Source: Siphonodentalium dalli
Lineage: Eukaryota; Mollusca; Scaphopoda; Gadilida; Siphonodentaliidae
DNA length: 64,000 nucleotides
Assembly (NCBI GenBank): GCA_032622095.1
Contig: CP136061.1
Coordinates: 169,081,107-169,145,106, forward strand
Reading direction: 5' to 3'
A program made the position numbers and the translations under genes. A model generated the notes under the pieces. It searched no databases, had not been told where the DNA came from, and saw nothing but the letters and a program-made list of their open reading frames with translations. The number at the start of each line of letters is the position of its first letter. Within the stretch, counting starts at the first letter, position 1. Below, piece after piece: positions 1 to 11,471 of the stretch.

Positions 1-2124
1 TTATTTCTATGGCCTTTATATTGGGATTGAATTTAAGGCTGGCACTAAGGATTTCAACACAAAGAATAAAGATGTACGGTGACAGGGGTCACCCTGTCGT
101 ACCCCTCGAAAGATGTCTATTTTATTTGTTAAGTTACCATTATTTGTAACATAGCTGAAAATATTAGAGTAAAATATTTTTACCCAACTTTTTATCGATG
201 GGCCAAATTTTAAAAAGTCTAGGCATTTTTGGATAAATACCCATTCCAGCGAATCAAAAGCCTTTTCAAAGTCTAATATTGCCAATATAGCGGAAATGTT
301 GTTTTTCTCACATTTGTCTATCAAATCAAAAACTAATCGAGTAGATTCACCGATATAACGACTGGACATAAAACCTAATTGGGAGTTAGATATCAGTTTT
401 GGCAAATGTTTTTTTATTCTATTAGCTATTACTGAAGATGCTATTTTGAGGTCCACATTGAGAAGAGAGATTGGTCTCCAATTTTTTAGAAATTGTTTAT
501 TTTTATTGGACTTAGGAATACAAGTGATTATTCCACACCTCTGTGTAACCGACAGCTGTTCTTTGTTATATCCATAATTAATAGAATTGATCAGGAACTG
601 ACCAAGGTCTTTCCAAAAATACTTGTAGAAGCTAGCAGTATAACCATCACTCCCAGGGGAGCGGTCATTTTTCATGCCTTTCAGTGCTGATGCACATTCT
701 AGATTAGATAATGGTCCTTCAAGAGATTCTGATTCTTCCTCATCCAAGAAATTAAGAAAGGGGTTATTTACATCCCAAAAATTAAATGCCTCATTTTCAT
801 TGTTTTTACCCAATTTTGATTTGTAGAGATCTTTATAAAAAAATTCTTGTTCTAAAAGAATTTCTGAAAAGTCAGTAGTTTCTGATCCATCTGATTTAAC
901 AATTTTTGGAATTAATTTTTCGGTGTAATGACGTTTCTCCAAGTTACAAAAATATTTGGTGGCCTTTTCACCTTCAATTTTCCATTTAGATTTTGTCCGC
1001 AGAATAATGCCTTTAATCTTTTTGTCTCTAATCAATTCCATTTCTGTTGTGAGTTTTTCCATTTCACCTACAACAGATAAGTCACCGTTGTCCAATTTTA
1101 AGTTTAATTCTTCAAGTTTTTTTTCTATATCGTTTTCTCTTTTGTCTCTTGATTTTTTTAATTTAGAGGAATAAGCAATTGTTTCCCCCCTTATAATAAT
1201 TTTCAGAGTTTCCCAAAGTAGTTGGTCGTTTATAGAAAATGAAATTTCATCAGAATCTGCTAAATTTTCTATTGAATATTGTTGTATTGTGTTACTAATT
1301 GCAGTTTTGACAATATTTGTATACTCTGGGTCCTTTAATAGACTGTCATTGAATTTCCAGAATCCCCTTCCCCTAGGATGATCAATAAATTCAAAGTTCA
1401 CACTAATTGGATTGTGATCCGACTTATATCTTGTATGTATGTCACAGCATTTGATGAAAGGCTGCATATCTGAGGATACTAAAAAATAATCAAGATGAGC
1501 CATTTTGTTTCCAGGCCCCTTCCAAGTATATCTTTTTTTGTCAGGATTTGTCAACCTCCACACATCATGCAAGTCTAGCTTTTGCATTGACTCCAAAATA
1601 ACTTCGTTTGATTTAACATTATTTTTGTGTTTATAGTTTGTTGTATCAATGTTATAGTCTTGAGGCACATTCCAATCACCACCAAGCAGGGTCGTCACAT
1701 TTTCTAATTTCTCAATTTTTGAGAAGATGCCCCTATAGAAATCTGGTTTATCATCATTCGGTCCATAAATAGCACACAAAGTTAGTCGACGGTTATTTAT
1801 TGAAATATCCATGATTATGTAGTTTCCATCATTGTCAGTAAGAGTATTGTGAATTGTAAAGTCTATTGTGTTTCTGAATAATATGGCAACACCTCTACTT
1901 GAACTTGAAAATGAATTAAAATAAGCTTGATAGCCCCATTCCGCTTTCCATTTCTGTTCTATAGTTTTTGTTGAATGGGTATCAACCAGTATTGATATAT
2001 CATATTTTTCTCTACATTTTTGAAAGAGATCTCTTCTTTTAACTTGATCAGATGACAGCCCACGGCAATTCAATGAGCAAATATTTAACTTAGCCATTAT
2101 CCTTGAATGCAAAATTTGAAACAA
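1..2124 (-). mobile_element. LINE (non-LTR retrotransposon), L1/Tx1-like, partial copy
   Basis: The only coding content is an ORF2-type endonuclease plus reverse transcriptase on the minus strand. It is cut by the left edge of the window before the RT catalytic YxDD box would be reached. No ORF1 is seen upstream (to the right), where a tandem repeat array begins at about 2,140, so the copy is either 5'-truncated or inserted beside that array. The clade call rests on the endonuclease and RT motif spelling and is inference. Confidence 0.85.
16..2124 (-). CDS. LINE ORF2 fragment: APE-type endonuclease and N-terminal reverse transcriptase, frameshifted
   Basis: This would nick genomic DNA and prime reverse transcription of the LINE RNA. 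The N-terminal ~240 residues are an endonuclease/exonuclease/phosphatase domain: SLNCRGL near residue 17, YGPN, GGDWN, LDYFLV and the terminal SDHNPI. The RT domain follows, with SPGSDGYTASFY, LKNWRPISLL, the first catalytic Asp in DFEKAFD, and GVRQGDP near residue 670. ATG at 2,097 (MAKLNICS) is the likelier start, because the nine residues before it are not family-like. After GVRQGDP the frame goes wrong and stops at 16. Family-like sequence (SPYIFILC) continues in the next frame up to base 1, so one base is missing near 86-90. The usual endonuclease E-T-H appears as D-T-H. The copy is probably inactive. Confidence 0.9.
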   Translation of the reverse strand: MFQILHSRIMAKLNICSLNCRGLSSDQVKRRDLFQKCREKYDISILVDTHSTKTIEQKWKAEWGYQAYFNSFSSSSRGVAILFRNTIDFTIHNTLTDNDGNYIIMDISINNRRLTLCAIYGPNDDKPDFYRGIFSKIEKLENVTTLLGGDWNVPQDYNIDTTNYKHKNNVKSNEVILESMQKLDLHDVWRLTNPDKKRYTWKGPGNKMAHLDYFLVSSDMQPFIKCCDIHTRYKSDHNPISVNFEFIDHPRGRGFWKFNDSLLKDPEYTNIVKTAISNTIQQYSIENLADSDEISFSINDQLLWETLKIIIRGETIAYSSKLKKSRDKRENDIEKKLEELNLKLDNGDLSVVGEMEKLTTEMELIRDKKIKGIILRTKSKWKIEGEKATKYFCNLEKRHYTEKLIPKIVKSDGSETTDFSEILLEQEFFYKDLYKSKLGKNNENEAFNFWDVNNPFLNFLDEEESESLEGPLSNLECASALKGMKNDRSPGSDGYTASFYKYFWKDLGQFLINSINYGYNKEQLSVTQRCGIITCIPKSNKNKQFLKNWRPISLLNVDLKIASSVIANRIKKHLPKLISNSQLGFMSSRYIGESTRLVFDLIDKCEKNNISAILAILDFEKAFDSLEWVFIQKCLDFLKFGPSIKSWVKIFYSNIFSYVTNNGNLTNKIDIFRGVRQGDPCHRTSLFFVLKSLVPALNSIPI

Positions 2125-2139
2125 ACCAGTGATCTACAG

Positions 2140-5100
2140 TGACCTCGCCCCAAACACATGACCGTACATACTTAAAAGTTGACCCTATTTTTTTAATAAC
2201 AATAACAATTGCTTTGGCAAATAACGCTCCTGGCAAGGCCCACATGCTACACATGAGTAGCGCATGCAAGTATTGCATGTTGAGCTCCGACGGAAAAATA
2301 TATATGTATATTGATAACAAAGAATATTTACAAGTATCATTTTCTGATACATTTGTATTTGGTATACTTCCAATGAGTAAAATAGAGTTTACTCAGTCGT
2401 ATATATAAATTACTGAAAGTCGCATACATAAATGTTTGAAAATCCAAACTCTTTTATATTTTGAATGTATTATAAACTGTAAGTATGAGTTTCACAGACT
2501 TGACACAGTACATGACTTAAAATTGTAAATAAAGAATTTTTCTCATTTAATGATCTGACATAAACTTGCTCTAAACCAATTTAAATAATCTGAAGATCAA
2601 AATTCTACATTTTCATACAGTATACATTATAGAGTAATCTGCTGATTTCGTTTTGGTATATTTCCAGATGAGTAGAATAAAATTGAAAATACTCGAAGTC
2701 ACATTCCACATTTTCATACAATATACATTATAGAGTTATCTCTCTTCTGCTGGTTTCACTTTGGTATATTTCCAAATGAGTAAAATAGAATTGAAATTAC
2801 TCAAAATCAAATATGTAAATGTTTGAACTTCTAACTTTGACATACCGGTATAACGCCCCTGGCAAGGCCCACATGCTATACAAGAGGGAGACAATGACTA
2901 GCTACCCTATCTCACTCCATAGAGCATGCATGTATTGCATGTTGAGCTCCGACGGAAAGATATATATGTATATTGATAACGAAGAATATTTGCAAGTATC
3001 ATTTTCTGATACATTTGTATTTGGTATATTTCCAATGAGTAAAATAAAATTTACTCAAAGTCGCATATATAAAATACTGAAAGTCGCATATATAAATGTT
3101 TGAAAATCTAAACTCTTTTATATTTTGAGTGTATTATGAACTGTAAGTATGAGTTTTACAGACTTGACACAGTACATGACTCAAAATTGTAAATAAAGAG
3201 TTTTTCTCATTTAATGATCTGACATAAACTTGCTCTAAACCAATTTAAATAATCAGAAGATCAAAATTCTACATTTTCATACAGTATACATTATAGAGTT
3301 ATCTGCTGATTTCGTTTTGGTATATTTCCAAATGAGTAGAATAAAATTGAAAATACTCGAAGTCACATTCCACATTTTTATACAATATACATTATAGAGT
3401 TCTCTCTCTTCTGCTGGTTTCACTTTGGTATATTTCCAAATGAGTAAAATAGAATTGAAATTACTCAAAATCAAATATGTAAATGTTTGAACTTCTAACT
3501 TTGACATACCGGTATAACGCCCCTGGCAAGGCCCACATGCTACACAAGAGGGAGACAACGACTACCTGCCTTATCTCACTCCATAGAGCATGCATGTATT
3601 GCATGTTGAGCTCTGACGGAAAGATATATATGTATATTGATAACGATGAATATTTGCAAGTATCATTTTCTGATACATTTGTATTTGGTATATTTCCAAT
3701 GAGTAAAATAAAATTTACTCAAAGTCGCATATATAAAATACTGAAAGTCGCATATATAAATGTTTGAAAATCTAAACTCTTTTATATTTTGAGTGTATTA
3801 TGAACTGTAAGTATGAGTTTCACAGACTTGACACAGTACATGACTTAAAATTGTAAATAAAGAGTTTTTCTCATTTAATGATCTGACATAAACTTGCTCT
3901 AAACCAATTTAAATAATCTGAAGATCAAAATTCTACATTTTCATACAGTATACATTATAGAGTTATCTCTCTTCTGCTGGTTTCACTTTGGTATATTTCC
4001 AAATGAGTAAAATAGAATTGAAATTACTCAAAATCAAATATGTAAATGTTTGAACTTCTAACTTTGACATACCGGTATAACGCCCCTGGCAAGGCCCACA
4101 TGCTACACAAGAGGGAGACAACGACTAGTTGCCCTATCTCACTCCATAGAGCATGCATGTATTGCATGTTGAGCTCCGACGGAAAGATAAATTTATACTT
4201 ACAAATATTCTTCGTTATCAATATACATATATATTGATAACGAAGAATATTTGTAAGTATAATTTTCTGATCCATTTGTATTTGGTATATTTCCAATGAG
4301 TAAAATAAAATTTACTCAAAGTCGCATATATAAAATACTGAAAGTCGCATATATAAATGTTTGAAAATCCAAACTCTTTTATATTTTGAGTGTATTATAA
4401 ACTGTAAGTATAAGTTTCACAAACTTGACACAGTACATGACTTCAAATTGTAAATAAAGAGTTTTTCTCATTTATTGATCTGACATAAACTTGCTCTACA
4501 CCAATTTAAATAATCTGAAGATCAAAATTCTACATGTTCATTCAGTATACATTATAGAGTTATCTCTCTTCTGCTGATTTCATTTTGGTATATTTCCAAA
4601 TGAGTAAAAACGAATTGAAAATACTCAAAGTCAAATATATAATGTTTGAACATCTAACCGCTTTTATACTAGTATTTTGAATGTATTATAAGTTTTACAA
4701 ACTCGATACAATACATGACTTAAAGTTATAGATAAAGAGTTTTTCTTGTTTATTGATACATGTATGACATAAAACTTGCTCTAGACCAGTTCAGTGAATA
4801 ATCTGAAAATCAAAATTCCACATTTTCATACAGTATATGCTGAATTCATTTTGGTATATTTCCAGATGAGTAAAATAAAATTTAAAATACCCAGTCACAT
4901 TCCACATTTTCATACAATATAAATTGTAGAGTTATCTCTCTTCTGCTGGTTTCCTTTTGGTATATTTCCAAATGAGTAAAATAAGATTGAAAATACTGTC
5001 ACATATATGAATGTTTGGGCTTCTAAACTCTTTTATATTTTGAATGTATTATAACTGTAAGTATAAGTTTCACAAACTTGATACAATACATGACTTAAAG

Positions 5101-5168
5101 TTATAAATGAAGAGTTTTTCTCATTTATTGATCTGACATGCATGTAAACTTGCTCTAAAGCAATTTAA
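2140..5168. repeat. Tandem array of ~560-660 bp units (left part)
   Basis: A unit beginning around GGCAAGGCCCACATGCT recurs at about 2,232, 2,862, 3,525 and 4,087. Other landmarks repeat in register, such as GAGCTCCGACGGAAA and CTTCTGCTGGTTTC. Units differ by indels, and the last ones (4,560-5,160) are shorter and more diverged. Each unit carries sub-repeats around TTTGGTATATTTCCAAATGAG. Short open frames inside recur with the units and look non-coding. The array continues after the MITE, to about 5,890. Confidence 0.9.
4193..4262. repeat. 70-bp near-perfect palindrome inside one tandem unit
   Basis: The centre lies between 4,227 and 4,228, and a single mispair (4,226/4,229) was found in the positions checked. 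Sister units carry only the right arm, after the GACGGAAAGAT landmark, so the left arm is a local inverted duplication unique to this copy. Confidence 0.9.
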
Positions 5169-5759
5169 AGGGGTACTGTACCCAAGATGTTGTTGTTGGT
5201 TTCTATAATCCCCGAGTCGGAGAATAAGGTAACAACTTTTCCATTTTTTGAAAGTCTGTTGAGTACGAAGTATTGTTACGGATGGAAAATTTACCGGAAA
5301 GCAAAAATACAAATCGTCGTTGTCGAGTAATTTTTGTAAAGTTTTCAACCAAATGAATCAAATAAACATTATATTATATGCTTAGTAGTCCCATATACTC
5401 ATTTAAGTTAGTGTACCGTCACTAGTCAATGAGTGGCTTGGGTTTTCTCCCCGTATAAGTAAATGTTTCAAACGATCGTGTGTGCAATTGTTTTCCTAAT
5501 CCAGTATCCCTCAATTATAATTTGATTACGTTTTGTACACGGAAATTCGAATTTTAAGAGACGCCATTTTATGGCTGGAGCCATAAAATCAATTTATATT
5601 AAATTATTAACTTTTAAATTATTAAATTTTAAGATAGCCTATTAACCTGAGCGTTTACAGAATACATCTTCGACTCAAATTACTTATATTTCTATATAGT
5701 ATCGATAATAGATCGTTGTTATCACCGGGAATTTATTGAAAATGGCGTACAGTACCCCT
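5169..5759. mobile_element. 591-bp MITE with 13-bp TIRs and TTAA target-site duplication
   Basis: The ends are AGGGGTACTGTAC and its exact reverse complement. TTAA flanks both sides (5,165-5,168 and 5,760-5,763). Sister units of the host array show the uninterrupted site CAATTTAAATAATCTG, so the insertion boundaries are fixed by comparison within the window. The TTAA duplication is the hallmark of piggyBac-type transposition. No coding capacity is seen. An internal hairpin lies around 5,567-5,590. Confidence 0.85.
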
Positions 5760-5763
5760 TTAA

Positions 5764-5890
5764 ATAATCTGAAAAACAAAATTCTACATTTTCATACAAT
5801 GTACATTATAGAGTTGTCTCTCTTCAGTTGATTTCATTTTGGTATATTTCAAAGTTAAAATTTCTCAGTTTAGTTGCGTAAAATTATAAC
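5764..5890. repeat. Tail of the ~0.6 kb tandem array after the MITE
   Basis: The sequence resumes the unit exactly where it was broken (ATAATCTGAAAA, then the CATTTTCATACAATGTACATT landmark) and fades out before the ~160-bp repeat begins. Confidence 0.75.
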
Positions 5891-5954
5891 CATAAGTCAA
5901 ACCATAAGTTGAGCTTTTGAAAAACTCGACTAAAAACCTCGAGATCTACAAGCT

Positions 5955-7622
5955 GTTGACATCAACATTCAGACCGGAACGATTCATTTTGGGGTCATTC
6001 GGGAAAAAAACATGGTTGCCAGTGACCATCTTGGATTTCAAAATTCAATCCATTAGCACGGGCTACAGGTCGTACTGTTCGTCTGATCATCATGTAATTT
6101 GTTATGGATGTTAATATTGACATGTAGATGGGAACAAGTGATTTTGGGGTCATTCGGACAAAAAACTTGGCCGCCGGCAGCCATCTTGGATTTTACTGTT
6201 TGTATGACTAAATCACTTAGCACGGGCTACAGGTCGTACTTTTAGTCTGATCATCATAAAATGAATGTTAACAGTATGTAGATGGGAACGAGTCATTTTG
6301 GGGTCATTCGGCCAAAAAACATGGCCGCCAGCAGCCGTCTTGGATTTACTCTTTGCATGACTAAATCCTTTAGCACGGGCTACAGGTCCTACTTTTAGTC
6401 TGATCATCATAAAATTTGTCAATAATGTTAATAATCACATGTAGATGGGAACGAGTCATTTTGGAGTCATTCGGCCAAAAAACATGGCCGCCAGCAGCCA
6501 TCTTGGATTTTACTCTTTGTATGACTAAATCCTTTAGCACGGGCTACAGGTCGTACCTTTAGTCTGATCATCATACAATTTGTCATGGATGTTAACAATG
6601 ACATATAGATGGGAAAGATTTATTTTGGGGTCATTTGGCCATAAAACATGGCCGCGGGCAGCCATCTTGGATTTTACTCTGCATGACTAAATCCTTTGGC
6701 ACGGGCTACAGGTCGTACCGTTCGTCTGATCATCATGAAATTTGTCATGGATGTTAATATTGACATGCAGATGGGAACGAGTAATTTTGGGCTTGTTCGG
6801 CCAAAAAACATGACCACTGGCAGCCATCTTGGATTTTATTCTTTGCATGACTAAATCCTTTGGCACGGGCTACAGGTCGTACCTTTGGTCGGATCATTAT
6901 GAAATTTGTCATGACTGCTGACATTGACATGTAGAAGGGAACGAGTCATTTTGGGGTCATTCGGCCAAAAAACATTGCAACCAGCAGCCATCTTGAATTT
7001 TACTCTTTGTATGACTAATTCCTTTGGCACGGGCTACAGGTCGTACCTTTGGTCCTATCATCATGAAATTTGTCACAGCTGTTGACAATGGGATGTAAAT
7101 GGGAACGAGTCATTTTGAGGCAATCGACCAAAAAACATGTCTGCCAGTGGCCATCTTGGATTTCAAAATTCAATCCATTAGCACGGGATATAGGTCACGG
7201 GTGTTAATATTGACATGTAGAAGGGAACGAGTAATTTTGGGGTCATTCAGCCTGAAAACATGGCCGCTGGTAGCCATCTTGGATTTTACTCTTCGGATGA
7301 CTAAATCCTTTTACATGGGCCACAGGTCGTACCTTTGGTCAGATCATCATGAAATTTGTCATGACTATTGACATTGACATGTAGAAGGGAACGAGTCATT
7401 TTGGGGTCATTTGGCCAAAAAATATGGCCACCCGTGGCCATCTTGGATTTAAAAATTAAATCCATTAGCACGGGCTACAGGTCCTACCATTCGTCTGATC
7501 ATCATGAAATTTGTCATGGATGTTAATATTGACATGTAGATGGGAACGAATAATTTTAGGGTCGTTCGGCCAAAAAACATGGCCACTGGCAGCCATCTTG
7601 AGTTTTACTCTTTGCATGACTA
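5955..7622. repeat. ~160-bp tandem repeat, cluster 1 (about 10 copies)
   Basis: Landmarks recur every ~155-165 bp: GGGAACGAGTCATTTTGGGG, AAAAAACATGGCCGCC, CAGCCATCTTGGATTTTACT, GCACGGGCTACAGGTCGTAC and GATCATCATGAAATTTGTCA. One unit near 7,100-7,216 is shortened. The array is cut inside a unit at about 7,622 and the same family resumes at 12,355. Confidence 0.92.
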
Positions 7623-7626
7623 ACTT

Positions 7627-7837
7627 TCTTTCAAACATGAACTCAAGCGATTTTATTTGATAATAATTATATAATGACAACAGGGGAATTGGTAGGGACA
7701 AAAATTATGAGCATATCCCCAAAATGCTATGTACACCATATACCCCCCCCCCCCCTTTATTTTTGTCCCTACCCATTCCCCCGTTTTCATTATATAATTA
7801 TTATCAAATAAAATCGCTTGAGTTCATGTTTGAAAGA
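7627..7837. repeat. Foldback palindrome, ~80-bp arms with ~50-bp loop
   Basis: The left arm (7,627-7,707, starting TCTTTCAAACATGAACTCAA) pairs with the right arm (7,758-7,837, ending TTGAGTTCATGTTTGAAAGA) with a few mismatches. The loop side includes a run of about 14 C. It lies exactly at the left edge of the block that interrupts the ~160-bp array. Confidence 0.88.
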
Positions 7838-9105
7838 CAGTTACTATCACGAAATTAGGAGACTTCACATACCATACTTCGCTCAGGTCGATCAAATGAA
7901 CAACGCCATAGTTGTAGAACTTTAATAATTTATTGTTTCAACCTATATAAAAAAAGAAAACTAGTATTACAATGATGCAGAGTGAAGTGAAGACCACATG
8001 AATGCGACATAGTTAATACATTAGATACAACGAAAATGCGACATGATAGCTACCGAACATGACACAACAAAACTGAGAAATTGTAGCAACATACTTATGA
8101 TAAATATATACAGAAACCGCCGCAAGACAACATGGATATAACAAAAAAGGCTAATACATATCTCATGGAAATGGCCTCGTTATAACAACACACCTCACTT
8201 GCGAATGTATTAGGCAATTACATACATACACCGCAAAAAGGCCAATATCTCACCCGCAAATGGCTAAATTACTAACACATACAAAAGAGCACCTCACACA
8301 CGAATGAACATGAGATTTATAGACATACTGCAGCATACATGTACATGTTGAATGCAAATACACACATTAACAACTATAAGTACATGATAGCAGGGAGTGA
8401 GAAAGTAGTAAAGATATAAAGCACAAAGTCAAGAGTCAGATAAAGAAGAAATGATAGGGGTAAATTAATATACTTGTTTATACGTGGGCTCGCGCAACAG
8501 TATGGCGATCAGGCGGATTCGTAGGTACGTTGTTGTTACCCTACCGATTTCACTCCATGACATCACCCTTACGCAGTACATGCCAGCGACGTTACGGAGT
8601 AGATTATAGAGTTGACGCCCTTGGCACTGACTTCTGTATACATGTACTTTCAGAAAATACAAAACACCACAACGTTATACCCCACCAATGTCAGTGTCTC
8701 GATATCATTTGACCAAATTTCTTGACATGAAACCGCTACAGACACGGCTTGAAATACATCGCATTGAGTAAACAATTTCCCATTGTTTCAATTCAACTTC
8801 AAGATCGCGGTAAAATAAAAACCGCAATTTGTAAGTGGTAAACATCTGAAAAAGACATCAGGTACATGCAGAAACTAATTGTTGTGCATATTTATTTCTA
8901 TTTGAGGTGGCAATTTTTCATGTTTATCAGTATTTTTAACGATAAGAGCGATGGTAATTGGGGGATTATATTTTATCTAGCGCATTAAATTTAAAATAAA
9001 AAGTCGTGAATTGGCTGAGTGTTTTCTATGGCCGCACATTTCGTTGATAATTACGAGCCATTTGTTTGTCTAAATAACATTTTTAAGTTCGAAGAGCATT
9101 AGAAT
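7838..9105. other. Non-coding stretch, AT-rich
   Basis: No convincing gene is seen. Read on the minus strand, 7,930-8,460 is T-rich and ends with AATAAA near 7,930-7,945, as a 3' UTR or a retroelement LTR would. No second copy exists to prove an LTR. The stretch 8,643-8,690 resembles the arm of the palindrome at 9,170-9,220 (AAATACAAAACACCACAACG versus AAATCACAAAATACCACACTG-like spelling). Confidence 0.4.
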
Positions 9106-9220
9106 GGGGTGTTTTGTGATTTTGGAAAGGTACATGGCGAATATACTGTGGCAAATACCCGTGAACTAAATTTGCCACAGTATATTCGCCATGTACCTTT
9201 CCGAAATCACAAAATACCAC
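9106..9220. repeat. Palindrome with ~51-bp arms and 13-bp loop
   Basis: Arms at 9,106-9,156 and 9,170-9,220 share TACATGGCGAATATACTGTG and its complement, with about three mismatches near the outer ends. The loop is around ACCCGTGAACTAA. Confidence 0.9.
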
Positions 9221-9881
9221 ACTGTTATCCCCTAAATAAAATTATTGAAGATTGTATTTGTCTTTTTTTGCTAACATTAAATTAAATTAAATTAAATAAA
9301 TTAAGTAAAATACAGTGAAATTATTTTTTTAATTATTTTTTTATTACAATTTTGCGCACGTTGGCATCTCTCTGGGTGCATTCTAGTTATGAGTACAATC
9401 ACTTACACAATAGCGGGCATTTGACCGAGAGCGTTCATTGGTAAAGTTCCAGAAGAATAGTAGCAGAATGTTGACGATGAGTTTATTTAAAGATCAAACA
9501 TCCCTGGTGATGGAAGCATAGCGAGAATCCAAGTTTTCGATAGAAGATGAACTGTTGAAGTCTGGGATAGCGATTGTGCGGTAAATCATTGCAGTTTGAG
9601 ATGACACAACCAATTGGTCTCAGTTAGTAGAGCATGCCACAGAACGGCACTTATTCACCGAGTCAAGTAGCTAAGACCAAAGTAAAGACAGCAGGATTCA
9701 TGTTCAACCACACACACCAATAAGACACTGATCACTATGATCTGCATGTGTCCACACCTCTCTTCCAGCTATTTAGCACCTGTCCATGTTTCACACCTGG
9801 CAGGATTATCATGCAGGCACGACATTAGCTGTTTTCCAGAAATATCCACAAGCGTGCGACAAGCATATTGATGACCAGGAA
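9221..9881. other. AT-rich spacer with (TTAAA)n tract
   Basis: A short ATTAA microsatellite sits at about 9,277-9,310 and is followed by T-rich DNA. Nothing in the rest of this stretch looks like a gene or a recognisable element. Confidence 0.5.
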
Positions 9882-10218
9882 TCAATTGGGTTCCGAGTGA
9901 CTGTAGCGTTCGAACAACCTTAAACACATATTATCGCAAAGTGATACACTCCCCCGCCGAAATGATAGTGTTGCTGGACCAACCGATTGACACTCGTGTA
10001 TAGACGTTTTGTAACAATTAAGGTCACTGTTGCAGTATGAACATATCGTTATATTGCGCAAATTGAATTTTGAGGCTCTCTTCATTCTTTTGCACATTGA
10101 TACACGAATGAGATGTCCACTGTGTGTAACACAGTCTGAAGAGGACGAAATGAAGGTATGCACAGAACCAATATCCTCTGTGTGTACCATCCTTGTAAGA
10201 GAGTTTACACAATTACCA

Positions 10219-11432
10219 TTAAACATGGGCTGCATCCAAATACAAACATCGGAATGGAAACACGATACTATATACACTGGTCTTCTGTATTCCATGCTCA
10301 ACCCCACAAGGCAGCGATACAGATGAGTTCCCAATTATAGAAACGAACAACATGGCAAGAAAAGCCAGTGGATTACCGGCTACTATGCATTTACATTTAT
10401 CTATGACTATGTGCATAGCGAATGGGCGTTTTTCCTTTTTGTTCGAACGTGCTCGATCTTCACTAAACCGACTATGAAATAGCACTGAGTGTCGACACAC
10501 ACTATCTTCCGGAGAATTTACTTGCATACAGTCATTGTTTAAGCGATCGGTAAATTTATCATAATGATCCCCTATGTTGTCCATTTCTGTAGCATCAGAC
10601 CGTTTGGATGCGATATTATCAATCAAACGTACGTGATGGAGATATGCAGAGCAGTCCTGTTTGTCAACGCCGATCAGCTTGTGACAGCCACGTATACAAA
10701 AAACGAATTGATTGTTCATCAACTGTATGTTCCACGACTGTTGCACGACCCTAGGTAGAAGCGTGCAATGGTAGATGCCAATCAAAAGTTCAACGTTTCC
10801 AAGGGGTCGTTCAATATCATTTATTGACACACCCTGAAATAAGCTAACGACACCAGATATATCAACTTGAGTAATTGCAGATTGATCTCCTCAATTCCAA
10901 TAACACGCACATTCCATACTCTGTCAGATTTGTCCGTAAGTGGAATTACATAAAGTTTGCTCTTTACGACTTCCGTATTAAACGTTAACAACTTTGGTGA
11001 CAGTGAGACTAATATCTGTTCCTGTAAGTTTAAGTGTTTCTGCCATACGGTGTGTAATCAAAGACATATTCGCTCCTGGATCCCAGAGCGTACTTACATC
11101 TACACCTTTACTTCGAACTTTGCTTACCATCAACAAACTGTTACACAGAGAAGCATGTTCCTGTTGTTGCATACTACTAAAACGACTGTGCGAGAACAGT
11201 CCAGGTGTGGGACCACCAGTTACACGTGTATGCAAAGCAGGGTGGTGCATCTCGGTACAAGGCACACTTGATTCATTGTCAACAATACCACATGGTTTAT
11301 TGTGTTCGCACTGGTTTGATCGGTGATTTTTAACATCAAGCAACTTTCACACGCACCATTATTTCTCACAAGATCTAGTTTAATTGTTCTGTCAAGTTTT
11401 GCGAATGCTATACATGAACTAATTCCATGCAT
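10219..11432 (-). pseudogene. BEL/Pao zinc-knuckle and aspartic protease region (DUF1758-type), broken
   Basis: 11,432-11,330 ends in a Cys-rich piece (CESCL). The matching H/C residues (NHRSNQC, then MHHPALH) continue in a different frame at 11,343, so a frameshift splits the knuckle. Protease-like sequence follows: LWDPGANMSLITH near 11,070 carries the catalytic Asp, though with Pro where D-T/S-G is usual. In a third frame (10,830-10,690) GNVELLIGIYHC matches the C-terminal flap-to-LIG region of the family. At least two frame changes are present. Downstream sequence to 10,219 has no RT motifs. Confidence 0.65.
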
Positions 11433-11471
11433 TTTTGTGCACTTGGAACTGGCTGTTTCATTGCAAACACT

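Noticed and set aside
2090-4296. Several 60-95 codon open frames with the same peptide in each unit
   Set aside because: They exist only because the ~0.6 kb unit repeats. They shift with unit indels, occur on both strands, and have no domain features.
7930-8460. A 3' LTR for the BEL/Pao remnant
   Set aside because: AATAAA and T-rich character fit, but there is no second copy, and no TG...CA ends or primer-binding site could be shown.
9882-10340. Open frames on both strands that might be the reverse transcriptase of the BEL/Pao element
   Set aside because: No RT motifs could be recognised in either strand. A decayed continuation of the polyprotein region is possible but unsupported.
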